DNA of 64,000 nucleotides from contig JAPYXD010000686.1 in the NCBI GenBank assembly GCA_030998225.1, positions 1,302,001-1,366,000 on the forward strand, given 5' to 3'. Shown here piece by piece: positions 36,095-50,514 of the stretch (positions are counted from its first letter, which is position 1; every line of letters starts with the position of its first letter). Made by a program: the position numbers and the translations under genes. Under the pieces are notes generated by a model, which saw only the letters and a program-made list of their open reading frames with translations, was not told where the DNA came from and made no database searches. This DNA comes from Diplolepis rosae. Its lineage: Eukaryota > Arthropoda > Insecta > Hymenoptera > Diplolepididae.

Positions 36095-39004
36095 GATATA
36101 TGCGTAAAAAACTTGATTGACAATACTTTTACAAAGGTATTGTATTATTAGTGAACGTCACGCCGGTAATGTAATTACCAATCACAATTACGCGATAACG
36201 CGAAGAAAAAGATTCTCTGGATATTTTAAATAGACCTGTAAGATATATGCGTAAAAAACTTAGTTGACAATACTTTTTCAAGAGTATTTTATTTGTAGTA
36301 GAACAATTCCATAATGCAATTATTGATCCTGAAAACGCAAAAACCCGAAGAATAAGAATTTTTAAGAATTTTTAAGATATTTTAAATCGACATGTAAGAT
36401 ATATGCGTAAAAATCTCTGTTGGAATTACTTTTTCAAATGTATTTTATTAATAGTAGAACCATTCCATAATGCGAGTACTAATCCTGAAAACGCGAAAAC
36501 CCAAAAAATAAAATTTTTTAAAAAAATTTTTAAGATATTTTAAATTGACATGTGAGATATATGCGTAAAAAACTTGATTGACAATACTTTTACAAAGGTA
36601 TTGTATTATTAGTGAACATCATGCCGGTAATGTAATTACCAATCACAATTACGCGATAACGCGAAGAAAAAGATTCTCTGGATACTTTAAATAGACCTGT
36701 AAGATATATGCGTAAAAATCTCTGTTGGAATTACTTTTTCAAAAGTATTTTATTTATAGTAGAACAATTCCATAATGTAATTATTGATCCTGAAAACGCA
36801 AAAACCCGAAGAATAAGAATTTTTAAGAATTTTTAAGATATTTTAAATCGACATGTAAGATATATGCGTAAAAAACTTGATTGACAATACTTTTACAGAG
36901 GTATTGTATTATTAGTGAACATCACTCCTGTAATGTAATTACCAATCACAATTACGCGATAACGCGAAGAAAAAGATTCTCTGGATATTTTAAATAGACC
37001 TGTAAGATATATGCGTAAAAATCTCTGTTGGAATTACTTTTTCAAAAGTATTTTATTTATAGTAGAACAATTCCATAATGTAATTATTGATCCTGAAAAC
37101 GCAAAAACCCGAAGAATAAGAATTTTTAAGAATTTTTAAGATATTTTAAATCGACATGTAAGATATATGCGTAAAAAACTTGATTGACAATACTTTTACA
37201 AAGGTATTGTATTATTAGTGAACATCACGCCGGTAATGTAATTACCAATCACAATTACGCGATAACGCGAAGAAAAAGATTCTCTGGATATTTTAAATAG
37301 ACCTGTAAGATATATGCGTAAAAATCTCTGTTGGAATTACTTTTTCAAATGTATTTTATTAATAGTAGAACAATTCCATAATGCAATTATTGATCCTGAA
37401 AACGGGAAAACCCGAAGAATAAGAATTTTTAAGAATTTTTAAGATATTTTAAATCGACATGTAAGATATATGCGTAAAAATCTCTGTTGGAATTACTTTT
37501 TCAAATGTATTTTATTAATAGTAGAACCATTCCATAATGCAATTATTGATCCTGAAAACGGGAAAACCCGAAGAATAAGAATTTTTAAGAATTTTTAAGA
37601 TATTTTAAATTGACATGTGAGATATATGCGTAAAAAACTTGATTGACAATACTTTTACAAAGGTATTGTATTATTAGTGAACATCACGCCGGTAATGTAA
37701 TTACCAATCACAAATACGCGATAACGCGAAGAAAAAGATTCTCTGGATATTTTAAATAGACCTGTAAGATATATGCGTAAAAATCTCTGTTGGAATTACT
37801 TTTTCAAAAGTATTTTATTTATAGTAGAACAATTCCATAATGCAATTATTGATCCTGAAAACGCAAAAACCCGAAGAATAAGAATTTTTAAGAATTTTTA
37901 AGATATTTTAAATCGACATGTAAGATATATGCGTAAAAAAACTAAGTTGACAATAATTTTTCGGAAGTATAGCATTTATAGTAAAGCGATCCCATAATGC
38001 GAGTACTAATCCTGAAAACGCGAAAACCCAAAAAATAAAATTTTTTAAAAAAATTTTTAAGATATTTTAAATTGACATGTGAGATATATGCGTAAAAAAC
38101 TTGATTGACAATACTTTTACAAAGGTATTGTATTTTCAGTGAACATCACGCCGGTAATATAATTACCAATCACAATTACGCGATAACGCGAAGAAAAAGA
38201 TTCTCTGGATATTTTAAATAGACCTGTAAGATATATGCGTAAAAAACTTAGTTGACAATACTTTTTCAAGAGTATTTTATTTGTAGTAGAACAATTCCAT
38301 AATGCAATTATTGATCCTGAAAACGCAAAAACCCGAAGAATAAGAATTTTTAAGAATTTTTAAGATATTTTAAATCGACATGTAAGATATATGCGTAAAA
38401 AAACTCAGTTGACAATAATTTTTCTGAAGTAAAGCATTTATAGTAAAGCGATCCCATAATGCGAGTACTAATCATGAAAACGCAAAAACCAAAAAAATAA
38501 AATTTTTTATAAAATTTTTAAGATATTATAAATTGACATGTGAGATATATGCGTAAAAAACTTGATTGACAATACTTTTACAAAGGTATTGTATTATTAG
38601 TGAACATCACGCCGGTAATGTAATTACCAATCACAATTACGCGATAACGCGAAGAAAAAGATTCTCTGGATATTTTAAATAGACCTGTAAGATATATGCG
38701 TAAAAAACTTAGTTGACAATACTTTTTCAAGAGTATTTTATTTGTAGTAGAACAATTCCATAATGCAATTATTGATCCTGAAAACGCAAAAACCCGAAGA
38801 ATAAGAATTTTTAAGAATTTTTAAGATATTTTAAATCGACATGTAAGATATATGCGTAAAAATCTCTGTTGGAATTACTTTTTCAAATGTATTTTATTAA
38901 TAGTAGAACCATTCCATAATGCGAGTACTAATCCTGAAAACGCAAAAACCCAAAAAATAAAATTTTTTAAAAAAATTTTTAAGATATTTTAAATTGACAT
39001 GTGA
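36095..39004. repeat. Segment of A-B dimers with two D/B-B/C dimers
   Basis: Order A D/B B/C A B A B A B B A B C A D/B C A D/B B/C. The last A D/B B/C (38544-39004) is repeated at 43738-44198, offset 5194. The A units starting 36859 and 34409 share ACAGAGG and ACTCC-type changes. Confidence 0.85.
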
Positions 39005-40940
39005 GATATATGCGTAAAAAACTTGATTGACAATACTTTTACAAAGGTATTGTATTATTAGTGAACATAATGCCGGTAATGTAATTACCAATCACAATTA
39101 CGCGATAACGCGAAGAAAAAGATTCTCTGGATACTTTAAATAGACCTGTAAGATATATGCGTAAAAATCTCTGTTGGAATTACTTTTTCAAAAGTATTTT
39201 ATTTATAGTAGAACAATTCCATAATGTAATTATTGATCCTGAAAACGCAAAAACCCGAAGAATAAGAATTTTTAAGAATTTTTAAGATATTTTAAATCGA
39301 CATGTAAGATATATGCGTAAAAAAACTCAGTTGACAATAATTTTTCTGAAGTAAAGCATTTATAGTAAAGCAATTTCATAATGCAAATACTGATCCTGAA
39401 AACGCGAAAACCCGAAAAATAAAAATTTTTAAGAATTTTCAAGATATTTTAAATCGTCATTTAAGATATATGCGTAAAAAACTTAGTTGAAAATACTTTT
39501 ACAAGAGTATTGTATTATTAGTGAACATCACGCCGGTAATATAATTACCAATCACAATTACGCGATAACGCGAAGAAAAAGATTCTCTGGATATTTTAAA
39601 TAGAGCTGTAAGATATATGCGTAAAAAACTTAGTTGACAATACTTTTTCAAGAGTATTTTATTTGTAGTAAAGCGATCCCATAATGCCATTACTGATCCT
39701 GAAAACGCGAAAACCCGAAAAATAAAAATTTTTAAGAATTTTTAAGATATTTTAAATTGACATGTGAGATATATGCGTAAAAAACTTAATTGACAATACT
39801 TTTACAAAGGTATTGTATTTTCAGTGAACATCACGCCGGTAATATAATTACCAACCACAATTACGCGATAACGCGAAGAAAAAGATTCTCTGGATATTTT
39901 AAATAGAGCTGTAAGATATATGCGTAAAAATCTCTGTTGGAATTACTTTTTCAAAAGTATTTTATTTTTAGTAGAACAATTCCATAATGTAATTATTGAT
40001 CCTGAAAACGCAAAAACCCGCAGAATAAGAATTTTTAAGAATTTTTAAGATATTTTAAATCGACATGTAAGATATATGCGTAAAAAAACTCAGTTGACAA
40101 TAATTTTTCTGAAGTAAAGCATTTATAGTAAAGCGATCCCATAATGCGAGTACTAATCCTGAAAACGCAAAAATCAAAAAAATAAAATTTTTTAAAGAAA
40201 TTTTTAAGATATTTTAAATTGACATGTGAGATATATGCGTAAAAAACTTGATTGACAATACTTTTTACAAAGGTATTGTATTATTAGTGAACGTCACTCC
40301 GGTAATGTAATTACCAATCACAATTACGCGATAACGCGAAGAAAAAGATTCTCTGGATATTTTAAATAGACCTGTAAGATATATGCGTAAAAATCTCTGT
40401 TGGAATTACTTTTTCAAGAGTATTTTATTTGTAGTAAAGCGATCCCATAATGCCATTACTGATCCTGAAAACGCGAAAATCCGAAAAATAAAAATTTTTA
40501 AGAATTTTTAATAATTTTTAAGATATTTTAAATTGACATGTGAGATATATGCGTAAAAAACTTAATTGACAATACTTTTACAAAGGTATTGTATTTTCAG
40601 TGAACATCACGCCGGTAATATAATTACCAATCACAATTACGCGATAACGCGAAGAAAAAGATTCTCTGGATATTTTAAATAGAGCTGTAAGATATATGCG
40701 TAAAAATCTCTGTTGGAATTACATTTTCAAAAGTATTTTATTTATAGTAGAACAATTCCATCATGCAATTATTGATCCTGAAAACGCAAAAACCCGAAGA
40801 ATAAGAATTTTTAAGTATTTTTAAGATATTTTAAATCGACATGTATGATATATGCGTAAAAATCTCTGTTGGAATTACTTTTTCAAATGTATTTTATTAA
40901 TAGTAGAACCATTTTTAAGATATTCTAAATTGACATGTGA
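39005..40940. repeat. 1936-bp thirteen-mer, copy 1 of a tandem pair
   Basis: Order A B C/D A D A B C A B/D A B B(del). The C/D hybrid has AAGCAATTTCATAATGCAAATACTGATCC. The next A begins CTTAGTTGAAAATAC. The B/D unit (40378) has three 10-mers, and the B at 40691 has TTACATTTTC with a tail ATGTATGATATATGCG. All these are repeated exactly 1936 bp later. Confidence 0.93.
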
Positions 40941-42876
40941 GATATATGCGTAAAAAACTTGATTGACAATACTTTTACAAAGGTATTGTATTATTAGTGA
41001 ACATCATGCCGGTAATGTAATTACCAATCACAATTACGCGATAACGCGAAGAAAAAGATTCTCTGGATACTTTAAATAGACCTGTAAGATATATGCGTAA
41101 AAATCTCTGTTGGAATTACTTTTTCAAAAGTATTTTATTTATAGTAGAACAATTCCATAATGTAATTATTGATCCTGAAAACGCAAAAACCCGAAGAATA
41201 AGAATTTTTAAGAATTTTTAAGATATTTTAAATCGAGATGTAAGATATATGGGTAAAAAAACTCAGTTGACAATAATTTTTCTGAAGTAAAGCATTTATA
41301 GTAAAGCAATTTCATAATGCAAATACTGATCCTGAAAACGCGAAAACCCGAAAAATAAAAATTTTTAAGAATTTTCAAGATATTTTAAATCGTCATTTAA
41401 GATATATGCGTAAAAAACTTAGTTGAAAATACTTTTACAAGAGTATTGTATTATTAGTGAACATCATGCCGGTAATGTAAATACCAATCACAATTACGCG
41501 ATAACGCGAAGAAAAAGATTCTCTGGATATTTTAAATACAGCTGTAAGATATATGCGTAAAAAACTTAGTTGACAATACTTTTTCAAGAGTATTTTATTT
41601 GTAGTAAAGCGATCCCATAATGCCATTACTGATCCTGAAAACGCGAAAACCCGAAAAATAAAAATTTTTAAGAATTTTTAAGATATTTTAAATTGACATG
41701 TGAGATATATGCGTAAAAAACTTAATTGACAATACTTTTACAAAGGTATTGTATTTTCAGTGAACATCACGCCGGTAATATAATTACCAACCACAATTAC
41801 GCGATAACGCGAAGAAAAAGATTCTCTGGATATTTTAAATAGAGCTGTAAGATATATGCGTAAAAATCTCTGTTGGAATTACTTTTTCAAAAGTATTTTA
41901 TTTTTAGTAGAACAATTCCATAATGTAATTATTGATCCTGAAAACGCAAAAACCCGCAGAATAAGAATTTTTAAGAATTTTTAAGATATTTTAAATCGAC
42001 ATGTAAGATATATGCGTAAAAAAACTCAGTTGACAATAATTTTTCTGAAGTAAAGCATTTATAGTAAAGCGATCCCATAATGCGAGTACTAATCCTGAAA
42101 ACGCAAAAATCAAAAAAATAAAATTTTTTAAAGAAATTTTTAAGATATTTTAAATTGACATGTGAGATATATGCGTAAAAAACTTGATTGACAATACTTT
42201 TTACAAAGGTATTGTATTATTAGTGAACGTCACTCCGGTAATGTAATTACCAATCACAATTACGCGATAACGCGAAGAAAAAGATTCTCTGGATATTTTA
42301 AATAGACCTGTAAGATATATGCGTAAAAATCTCTGCTGGAATTACTTTTTCAAGAGTATTTTATTTGTAGTAAAGCGATCCCATAATGCCATTACTGATC
42401 CTGAAAACGCGAAAATCCGAAAAATAAAAATTTTTAAGAATTTTTAAGAATTTTTAAGATATTTTAAATTGACATGTGAGATATATGCGTAAAAAACTTA
42501 ATTGACAATACTTTTACAAAGGTATTGTATTTTCAGTGAACATCACGCCGGTAATACAATTACCAATCACAATTACGCGATAACGCGAAGAAAAAGATTC
42601 TCTGGATATTTTAAATAGAGCTGTAAGATATATGCGTAAAAATCTCTGTTGGAATTACATTTTCAAAAGTATTTTATTTATAGTAGAACAATTCCATCAT
42701 GCAATTATTGATCCTGAAAACGCAAAAACCCGAAGAATAAGAATTTTTAAGTATTTTTAAGATATTTTAAATCGACATGTATGATATATGCGTAAAAATC
42801 TCTGTTGGAATTACTTTTTCAAATGTATTTTATTAATAGTAGAACCATTTTTAAGATATTTTAAATTGACATGTGA
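40941..42876. repeat. 1936-bp thirteen-mer, copy 2 of a tandem pair
   Basis: Same thirteen units and same total length as copy 1. Among the differences seen are ATCATGCCGG for ATAATGCCGG, ATCGAGATG for ATCGACATG and GATATATGGG in the C/D unit. The third relative (44199-46136, 1938 bp) shares the last two, so it is closer to this copy. A fourth, shortened relative is at 47060-48682. Confidence 0.93.
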
Positions 42877-43275
42877 CATATATGCGTAAAAAACTTGATT
42901 GACAATACTTTTACAAAGTTATTGTATTATTAGTGAACATCACGCCGGTAATGTAATTACCAATCACAATTACGCGATAACTCGAAGAAAAAAGATTGTC
43001 TGGATATTTTAAATAGAGCTGTAAGATATATGCGTAAAAATCTATGTTGGAATTACTTTTTCAAAAGTATTTTATTTTTTAGTAGAACAATTCCATAATG
43101 TAATTATTGATCCTGAAAACGCAAAAACCCGAAGAATAAGAATTTTTAAGAATTTTTAAGATATTTTAAATCGACATGTAAGATATATGCGTAAAAATCT
43201 CTGTTGGAATTACTTTTTCAAATGTATTTTATTAATAGTAGAACCATTTTTAAGATATTTTAAATTGACAGGTGA
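42877..43275. repeat. A B B(del) trimer
   Basis: The A is 148 bp and has AACTCGAAG with GATTGTCTGG, shared with A units at 46137 and 48683. Its phase motif is GACATATATGCG, inherited from the preceding deleted B, a change also seen at 46137, 48683 and 56396. Confidence 0.86.
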
Positions 43276-46136
43276 GATATATGCGTAAAAAACTTAATTG
43301 ACAATACTTTTACAAAGGTATTGTATTTTTAGTGAACATCACGCCGCTAATATAATTACCAATCACAATTACGCGATAACGCGAAGAAAAAGATTCTCTG
43401 GATATTTTAAATAGAGCTGTAAGATATATGCGTAAAAATCTCTGTTGGAATTACTTTTTCAAAAGTATTTTATTTTTAGTAGAACAATTCCATAATGTAA
43501 TTATTGATCCTGAAAACGCAAAAACCCGCAGAATAAGAATTTTTAAGAATTTTTAAGATATTTTAAATCGACATGTAAGATATATGCGTAAAAAAACTCA
43601 GTTGACAATAATTTTTCTGAAGTAAAGCATTTATAGTAAAGCGATCCCATAATGCGAGTACTAATCCTGAAAACGCAAAAACCAAAAAAATAAAATTTTT
43701 TAAAAAAATTTTTAAGATATTTTAAATTGACATGTGAGATATATGCGTCAAAAACTTGATTGACAATACTTTTACAAAGGTATTGTATTATTAGTGAACA
43801 TCACGCCGGTAATGTAATTACCAATCACAATTACGCGATAACGCGAAGAAAAAGATTCTCTGGATATTTTAAATAGACCTGTAAGATATATGCGTAAAAA
43901 ACTTAGTTGACAATACTTTTTCAAGAGTATTTTATTTGTAGTAGAACAATTCCATAATGCAATTATTGATCCTGAAAACGCAAAAACCCGAAGAATAAGA
44001 ATTTTTAAGAATTTTTAAGATATTTTAAATCGACATGTAAGATATATGCGTAAAAATCTCTGTTGGAATTACTTTTTCAAATGTATTTTATTAATAGTAG
44101 AACCATTCCATAATGCGAGTACTAATCCTGAAAACGCGAAAACCCAAAAAATAAAATTTTTTAAAAAAATTTTTAAGATATTTTAAATTGACATGTGAGA
44201 TATATGCGTAAAAAACTTGATTGACAATACTTTTACAAAGGTATTGTATTATTAGTGAACATAATGCCGGTAATGTAATTACCAATCACAATTACGCGAT
44301 AACGCGAAGAAAAAGATTCTCTGGATACTTTAAATAGACCTGTAAGATATATGCGTAAAAATCTCTGTTGGAATTACTTTTCCAAAAGTATTTTATTTAT
44401 AGTAGAACAATTCCATAATGTAATTATTGATCCTGAAAACGCAAAAACCCGAAGAATAAGAATTTTTAAGAATTTTTAAGATATTTTAAATCGAGATGTA
44501 AGATATATGGGTAAAAAAACTCAGTTGACAATAATTTTTCTGAAGTAAAGCATTTATAGTAAAGCAATTTCATAATGCAAATACTGATCCTGAAAAACGC
44601 GAAAACCCGAAAAATAAAAATTTTTAAGAATTTTTAAGATATTTTAAATCGTCATTTAAGATATATGCGTAAAAAACTTAGTTGAAAATACTTTTACAAG
44701 AGTATTGTATTATTAGTGAACATCACGCCGGTAATATAATTACCAATCACAATTACGCGATAACGCGAAGAAAAAAGATTCTCTGGATATTTTAAATAGA
44801 GCTGTAAGATATATGCGTAAAAAACTTAGTTGACAATACCTTTTCAAGAGTATTTTATTTGTCGTAAAGCGATCCCATAATGCCATTACTGATTCTGAAA
44901 ACGCGAAAACCCGAAAAATAAAAATTTTTAAGAATTTTTAAGATATTTTAAATTGACATGTGAGATATATGCGTAAAAAACTTAATTGACAATACTTTTA
45001 CAAAGGTATTTTATTTTCAGTGAACATCACGCCGGTAATATAATTACCAACCACAATTACGCGATAACGCGAAGAAAAAGATTCTCTGGATATTTTAAAT
45101 AGAGCTGTAACATATATGCGTAAAAATCTCTGTTGGAATTACTTTTTCAAAAGTATTTTATTTTTAGTAGAACAATTCCATAATGTAATTATTGATCCTG
45201 AAAACGCAAAAACCCGCAGAATAATAATTTTTAAGAATTTTTAAGATATTTTAAATCGACATGTAAGATATATGCGTAAAAAAACTCAGTTGACAATAAT
45301 TTTTCTGAAGTAAAGCATTTATAGTAAAGCGATCCCATAATGCGAGTACTAATCCTGAAAACGCAAAAATCAAAAAAATAAAATTTTTTAAAGAAATTTT
45401 TAAGATATTTTAAATTGACATGTGAGATATATGCGTAAAAAACTTGATTGACAATACTTTTTACAAAGGTATTGTATTATTAGTGAACGTCACTCCGGTA
45501 ATGTAATTACCAATCACAATTACGCGATAACGCGAAGAAAAAGATTCTCTGGATATTTTAAATAGACCTGTAAGATATATGCGTAAAAAACTTAGTTGAC
45601 AATACTTTTTCAAGAGTATTTTATTTGTAGTAAAGCGATCCCATAATGCCATTACTGATCCTGAAAACGCGAAAACCCGAAAAATAAAAATTTTTAAGAA
45701 TTTTTAAGAATTTTTAAGATATTTTAAATTGACATGTGAGATAGATGCGTAAAAAACTTAATTGACAATACTTTTACAAAGGTATTGTATTTTCAGTGAA
45801 CATCACGCCGGTAATATAATTACCAACCACAATTACGCGATAACGCGAAGAAAAAGATTCTCTGGATATTTTAAATAGAGCTGTAAGATATATGCGTAAA
45901 AATCTCTGTTGGAATTACTTTTTCAAAAGTATTTTATTTGTAGTAGAAGAATTCCATCATGCAATTATTGATCCTGAAAACGCAAAAACCCGAAGAATAA
46001 GAATTTTTAAGTATTTTTAAGATATTTTAAATCGACATGTATGATATATGCGTAAAAATCTCTGTTGGAATTACTTTTTCAAATGTATTTTATTAATAGT
46101 AGAACCATTTTTAAGATATTTTAAATTGACATGTGA
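43276..46136. repeat. 2861-bp nineteen-mer, copy 1
   Basis: Order A B C A D/B B/C, then a relative of the thirteen-mer (A B C/D A D A B C A D(3) A B B(del)). In the position of the B/D hybrid this copy has a normal D start with three AATTTTTAAG, suggesting the B start was replaced or is derived. Next copy begins at once at 46137. Confidence 0.9.
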
Positions 46137-48682
46137 CATATATGCGTAAAAAACTTGATTGACAATACTTTTACAAAGTTATTGTATTATTAGTGAACAT
46201 CACGCCGGTAATGTAATTACCAATCACAATTACGCGATAACTCGAAGAAAAAGATTGTCTGGATATTTTAAATAGACCTGTAAGATATATGCGTAAAAAT
46301 CTCTGTTGGAATTACTTTTTCAAAAGTATTTTATTTTTAGTAGAACAATTCCATAATGTAATTATTGATCCTGAAAACGCAAAAACCCGCAGAATAAGAA
46401 TTTTTAAGAATTTTTAAGATATTTTAAATCGACATGTAAGATATATGCGTAAAAAAACTCAGTTGACAATAATTTTTCTGAAGTAAAGTATTTATAGTAA
46501 AGCGATCCCATAATGCGAGTACTAATCCTGAAAACGCAAAAATCAAAAAAATAAAATTATTTAAAAAAATTTTTAAGATATTTTAAATTGACATGTGAGA
46601 TATATGCGTAAAAAACTTGATTGACAATACTTTTACAAAGGTATTGTATTATTAGTGAAGGTCACGCCGGTAATGTAATTACCAATCACAATTACGCGAT
46701 AACGCGAAGAAAAAGATTCTCTGGATATTTTAAATATACCTGTAAGATATATGCGTAAAAAACTTAGTTGACAATACTTTTTCAAGAGTATTTTATTTGT
46801 AGTAGAACAATTCCATAATGCAATTATTGATCCTGAAAACGCAAAAACCCGAAGAATAAGAATTTTTAAGAATTTTTAAGATATTTTAAATCGACATGTA
46901 AGATATATGCGTAAAAATCTCTGTTGGAATTACTTTTTCAAATGTATTTTATTAATAGTAGAACCATTCCATAATGCGAGTACTAATCCTGAAAACGCGA
47001 AAACCCAAAAAATAAAATTTTTTAAAAAAATTTTTAAGATATTTTAAATTGACATGTGAGATATATGCGTAAAAAACTTGATTGACAATACTTTTACAAA
47101 GGTATTGTATTATTAGTGAACATCATGCCGGTAATGTAATTACCAATCACAATTACGCGATAACGCGAAGAAAAAGATTCTCTGGATACTTTAAATAGAC
47201 CTGTAAGATATATGCGTAAAAATCTCTGTTGGAATTACTTTTTCAAAAGTATTTTATTTATAGTAGAACAATTCCATAATGTAATTATTGATCCTGAAAA
47301 CGCAAAAACCCGAAGAATAAGAATTTTTAAGAATTTTTAAGATATTTTAAATCGACATGTAAGATATATGCGTAAAAAAACTCAGTTGACAATAATTTTT
47401 CGGAATTATAGCATTTATAGTAAAGCGATCCCATAATGCTATTACTGATCCTGAAAACGCGAAAACCCGAAAAATAAAAATTTTTAAGAATTTTTAAGAT
47501 ATTTTAAATTGACATGTGAGATATATGCGTAAAAAACTTAATTGACAATACTTTTACAAAGGTATTGTATTTTCAGTGAACATCACGCCGGTAATATAAT
47601 TACCAATCACAATTACGCGATAACGCGAAGAAAAAGATTCTCTGGATATTTTAAATAGAGCTGTAAGATATATGCGTAAAAATCTCTGTTGGAATTGCTT
47701 TTTCAAAAGTATTTTATTTTTAGTAGAACAATTCCATCATGCAATTATTGATCCTGAAAACGCAAAAACGCTAAGAATAAGAATTTTTAAGAATTTTTAA
47801 GATATTTTAAATCGACATGTAAGATATATGCGTAAAAAAACTCAGTTGACAATAATTTTTCTGAAGTAAAGCATTTATAGTAAAGCGATCCCATAATGCG
47901 AGTACTAATCCTGAAAACGCAAAAATCAAAAAAATAAAATTTTTTGAAGAAATTTTTAAGATATTTTAAATTGACATGTGAGATATATGCGTAAAAAACT
48001 TGATTGACAATACTTTTTACAAAGGTATTGTATTATTAGTGAACGTCACTCCGGTAATGTAATTACCAATCACAATTACGCGATAACGCGAAGAAAAAGA
48101 TTCTCTGGATATTTTAAATAGACCTGTAAGATATATGCGTAAAAAACTTAGTTGACAATACTTTTTCAAGAGTATTTTATTTGTAGTAAAGCGATCCCAT
48201 AATGCCATTACTGATCCTGAAAACGCGAAAACCCGAAAAATAAAAATTTTTAAGAATTTTTAAGATATTTTAAATTGACATGTGAGATATATGCGTAAAA
48301 AACTTAATTGACAATACTTTTACAAAGGTATTGTATTTTCAGTGAACATCACGCCGGTAATACAATTATCAATCAAAATTACGCGATAACGCGAAGAAAA
48401 AGATTCTTTGGATATTTTAAATAGAGCTGTAAGATATATGCGTAAAAATCTCTGTTGGAATTACTTTTTCAAAAGTATTTTATTTATAGTAGAACAACTC
48501 CATCATGCAATTATTGATCCTGAAAACGCAAAAACCCGAAGAATAAGAATTTTTAAGTATTTTTAAGATATTTTAAATCGACATGTATGATATATGCGTA
48601 AAAATCTCTGTTGGAATTACTTTTTCAAATGTATTTTATTAATAGTAGAACCATTTTTAAGATATTTTAAATTGACATGTGA
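46137..48682. repeat. 2546-bp shortened copy of the nineteen-mer
   Basis: Order A B C A D/B B/C A B C/D A B C A D A B B(del). Compared with 43276-46136 it lacks one A-D pair and one AATTTTTAAG, which together with a one-base difference account for the 315 bp length gap. Offset is 2861 up to the C/D unit. Confidence 0.9.
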
Positions 48683-50514
48683 CATATATGCGTAAAAAAC
48701 TTGATTGACAATACTTTTACAAAGTTATTGTATTATTAGTGAACATCACGCCGGTAATGTAATTACCAATCACAATTACGCGATAACTCGAAGAAAAAGA
48801 TTGTCTGGATATTTTAAATAGACCTGTAAGATATATGCGTAAAAATCTCTGTTGGAATTACTTTTTCAAAAGTATTTTATTTTTAGTAGAACAATTCCAT
48901 AATGTAATTATTGATCCTGAAAACGCAAAAACCCGCAGAATAAGAATTTTTAAGAATTTTTAAGATATTTTAAATCGACATGTAAGATATATGCGTAAAA
49001 AAACTCAGTTGACAATAATTTTTCTGAAGTAAAGTATTTATAGTAAAGCGATCCCATAATGCGAGTACTAATCCTGAAAACGCAAAAATCAAAAAAATAA
49101 AATTATTTAAAAAAATTTTTAAGATATTTTAAATTGACATGTGAGATATATGCGTAAAAAACTTGATTGACAATACTTTTACAAAGGTATTGTATTATTA
49201 GTGAACATCACGCCGGTAATGTAATTACCAATCACAATTACGCGATAACGCGAAGAAAAAGATTCTCTGGATATTTTAAATAGACCTGTAAGATATATGC
49301 GTAAAAAACTTAGTTGACAATACTTTTTCAAGAGTATTTTATTTGTAGTAAAGCGATCCCATAATGCCATTACTGATCCTGAAAACGGAAAACCCGACCA
49401 ATAAGAATTTTTAAGAATTTTTAAGATATTTTAAATTGACATGTGAGATATATGCGTAAAAAACTTAATTGACAATACTTTTACAAAGGTATTGTATTTT
49501 CAGTGAACATCACGCCGGTAATATAATTGCCAATCACAATTACGCGATAACGCGAAGAAAAAGATTCTCTGGATATTTTAAATAGAGCTGTAAGATATAT
49601 GCGTAAAAAACTTAGTTGACAATACTTTTTCAAGAGTATTTTATTTGTAGTAAAGCGATCCCATAATGCCATTACTGATCCTGAAAACGCGAAAACCCGA
49701 AAAATAAAAATTTTTAAGAATTTTTAAGATATTTTAAATCGTCATTTAAGATATATGCGTAAAAAACTTAGTTGAAAATACTTTTACAAGAGTATTGTAT
49801 TATTAGTGAACATCACGCCGGTAATATAATTACCAATCACAATTACGCGATAACGCGAAGAAAAAGATTCTCTGGATATTTTAAATAGAGCTGTAAGATA
49901 TATGCGTAAAAAACTTAGTTGACAATACCTTTTCAAGAGTATTTTATTTGTCGTAAAGCGATCCCATAATACCATTACTGATCCTGAAAACGCGAAAACC
50001 CGAAAAATAAAAATTTTTAAGAATTTTTAAGATATTTTAAATTGACATGTGAGATATATGAGTAAAAAACTTAATTGACAATACTTTTACAAAGGTATTT
50101 TATTTTCAGTGAACATCACGCCGGTAATATAATTACCAACCACAATTACGCGATAACGCGAAGAAAAAGATTCTCTGGATATTTTAAATAGAGCTGTAAC
50201 ATATATGCGTAAAAATCTCTGTTGGAATTACTTTTTCAAAAGTATTTTATTTTTAGTAGAACAATTCCATAATGTAATTATTGATCCTGAAAACGCAAAA
50301 ACCCGCAGAATAAGAATTTTTAAGAATTTTTAAGATATTTTAAATCGACATGTAAGATATATGCGTAAAAAAACTCAGTTGACAATAATTTTTCTGAAGT
50401 AAAGCATTTATAGTAAAGCGATCCCATAATGCGAGTACTAATCCTGAAAACGCAAAAATCAAAAAAATAAAATTATTTAAAAAAATTTTTAAGATATTTT
50501 AAATTGACATTTGA
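48683..50514. repeat. Segment A B C A D A D A D A B C
   Basis: 48683-49144 repeats 46137-46598, including a C with AAAATTATTTAAAAAAA. Three A-D dimers follow. 49750-50514 repeats 44660-45425, including CCTTTTCAAGAG with TTGTCGTAAAG in the D (49897). The D at 49292 ends with ACGGAAAACCCGACCAATAAG-type sequence borrowed from B. Confidence 0.86.

Noticed and set aside
39005..42876. Transposable element with long terminal repeats
   Set aside because: The 1936-bp repeats are adjacent, consist wholly of satellite monomers and contain no coding sequence or target-site duplication.
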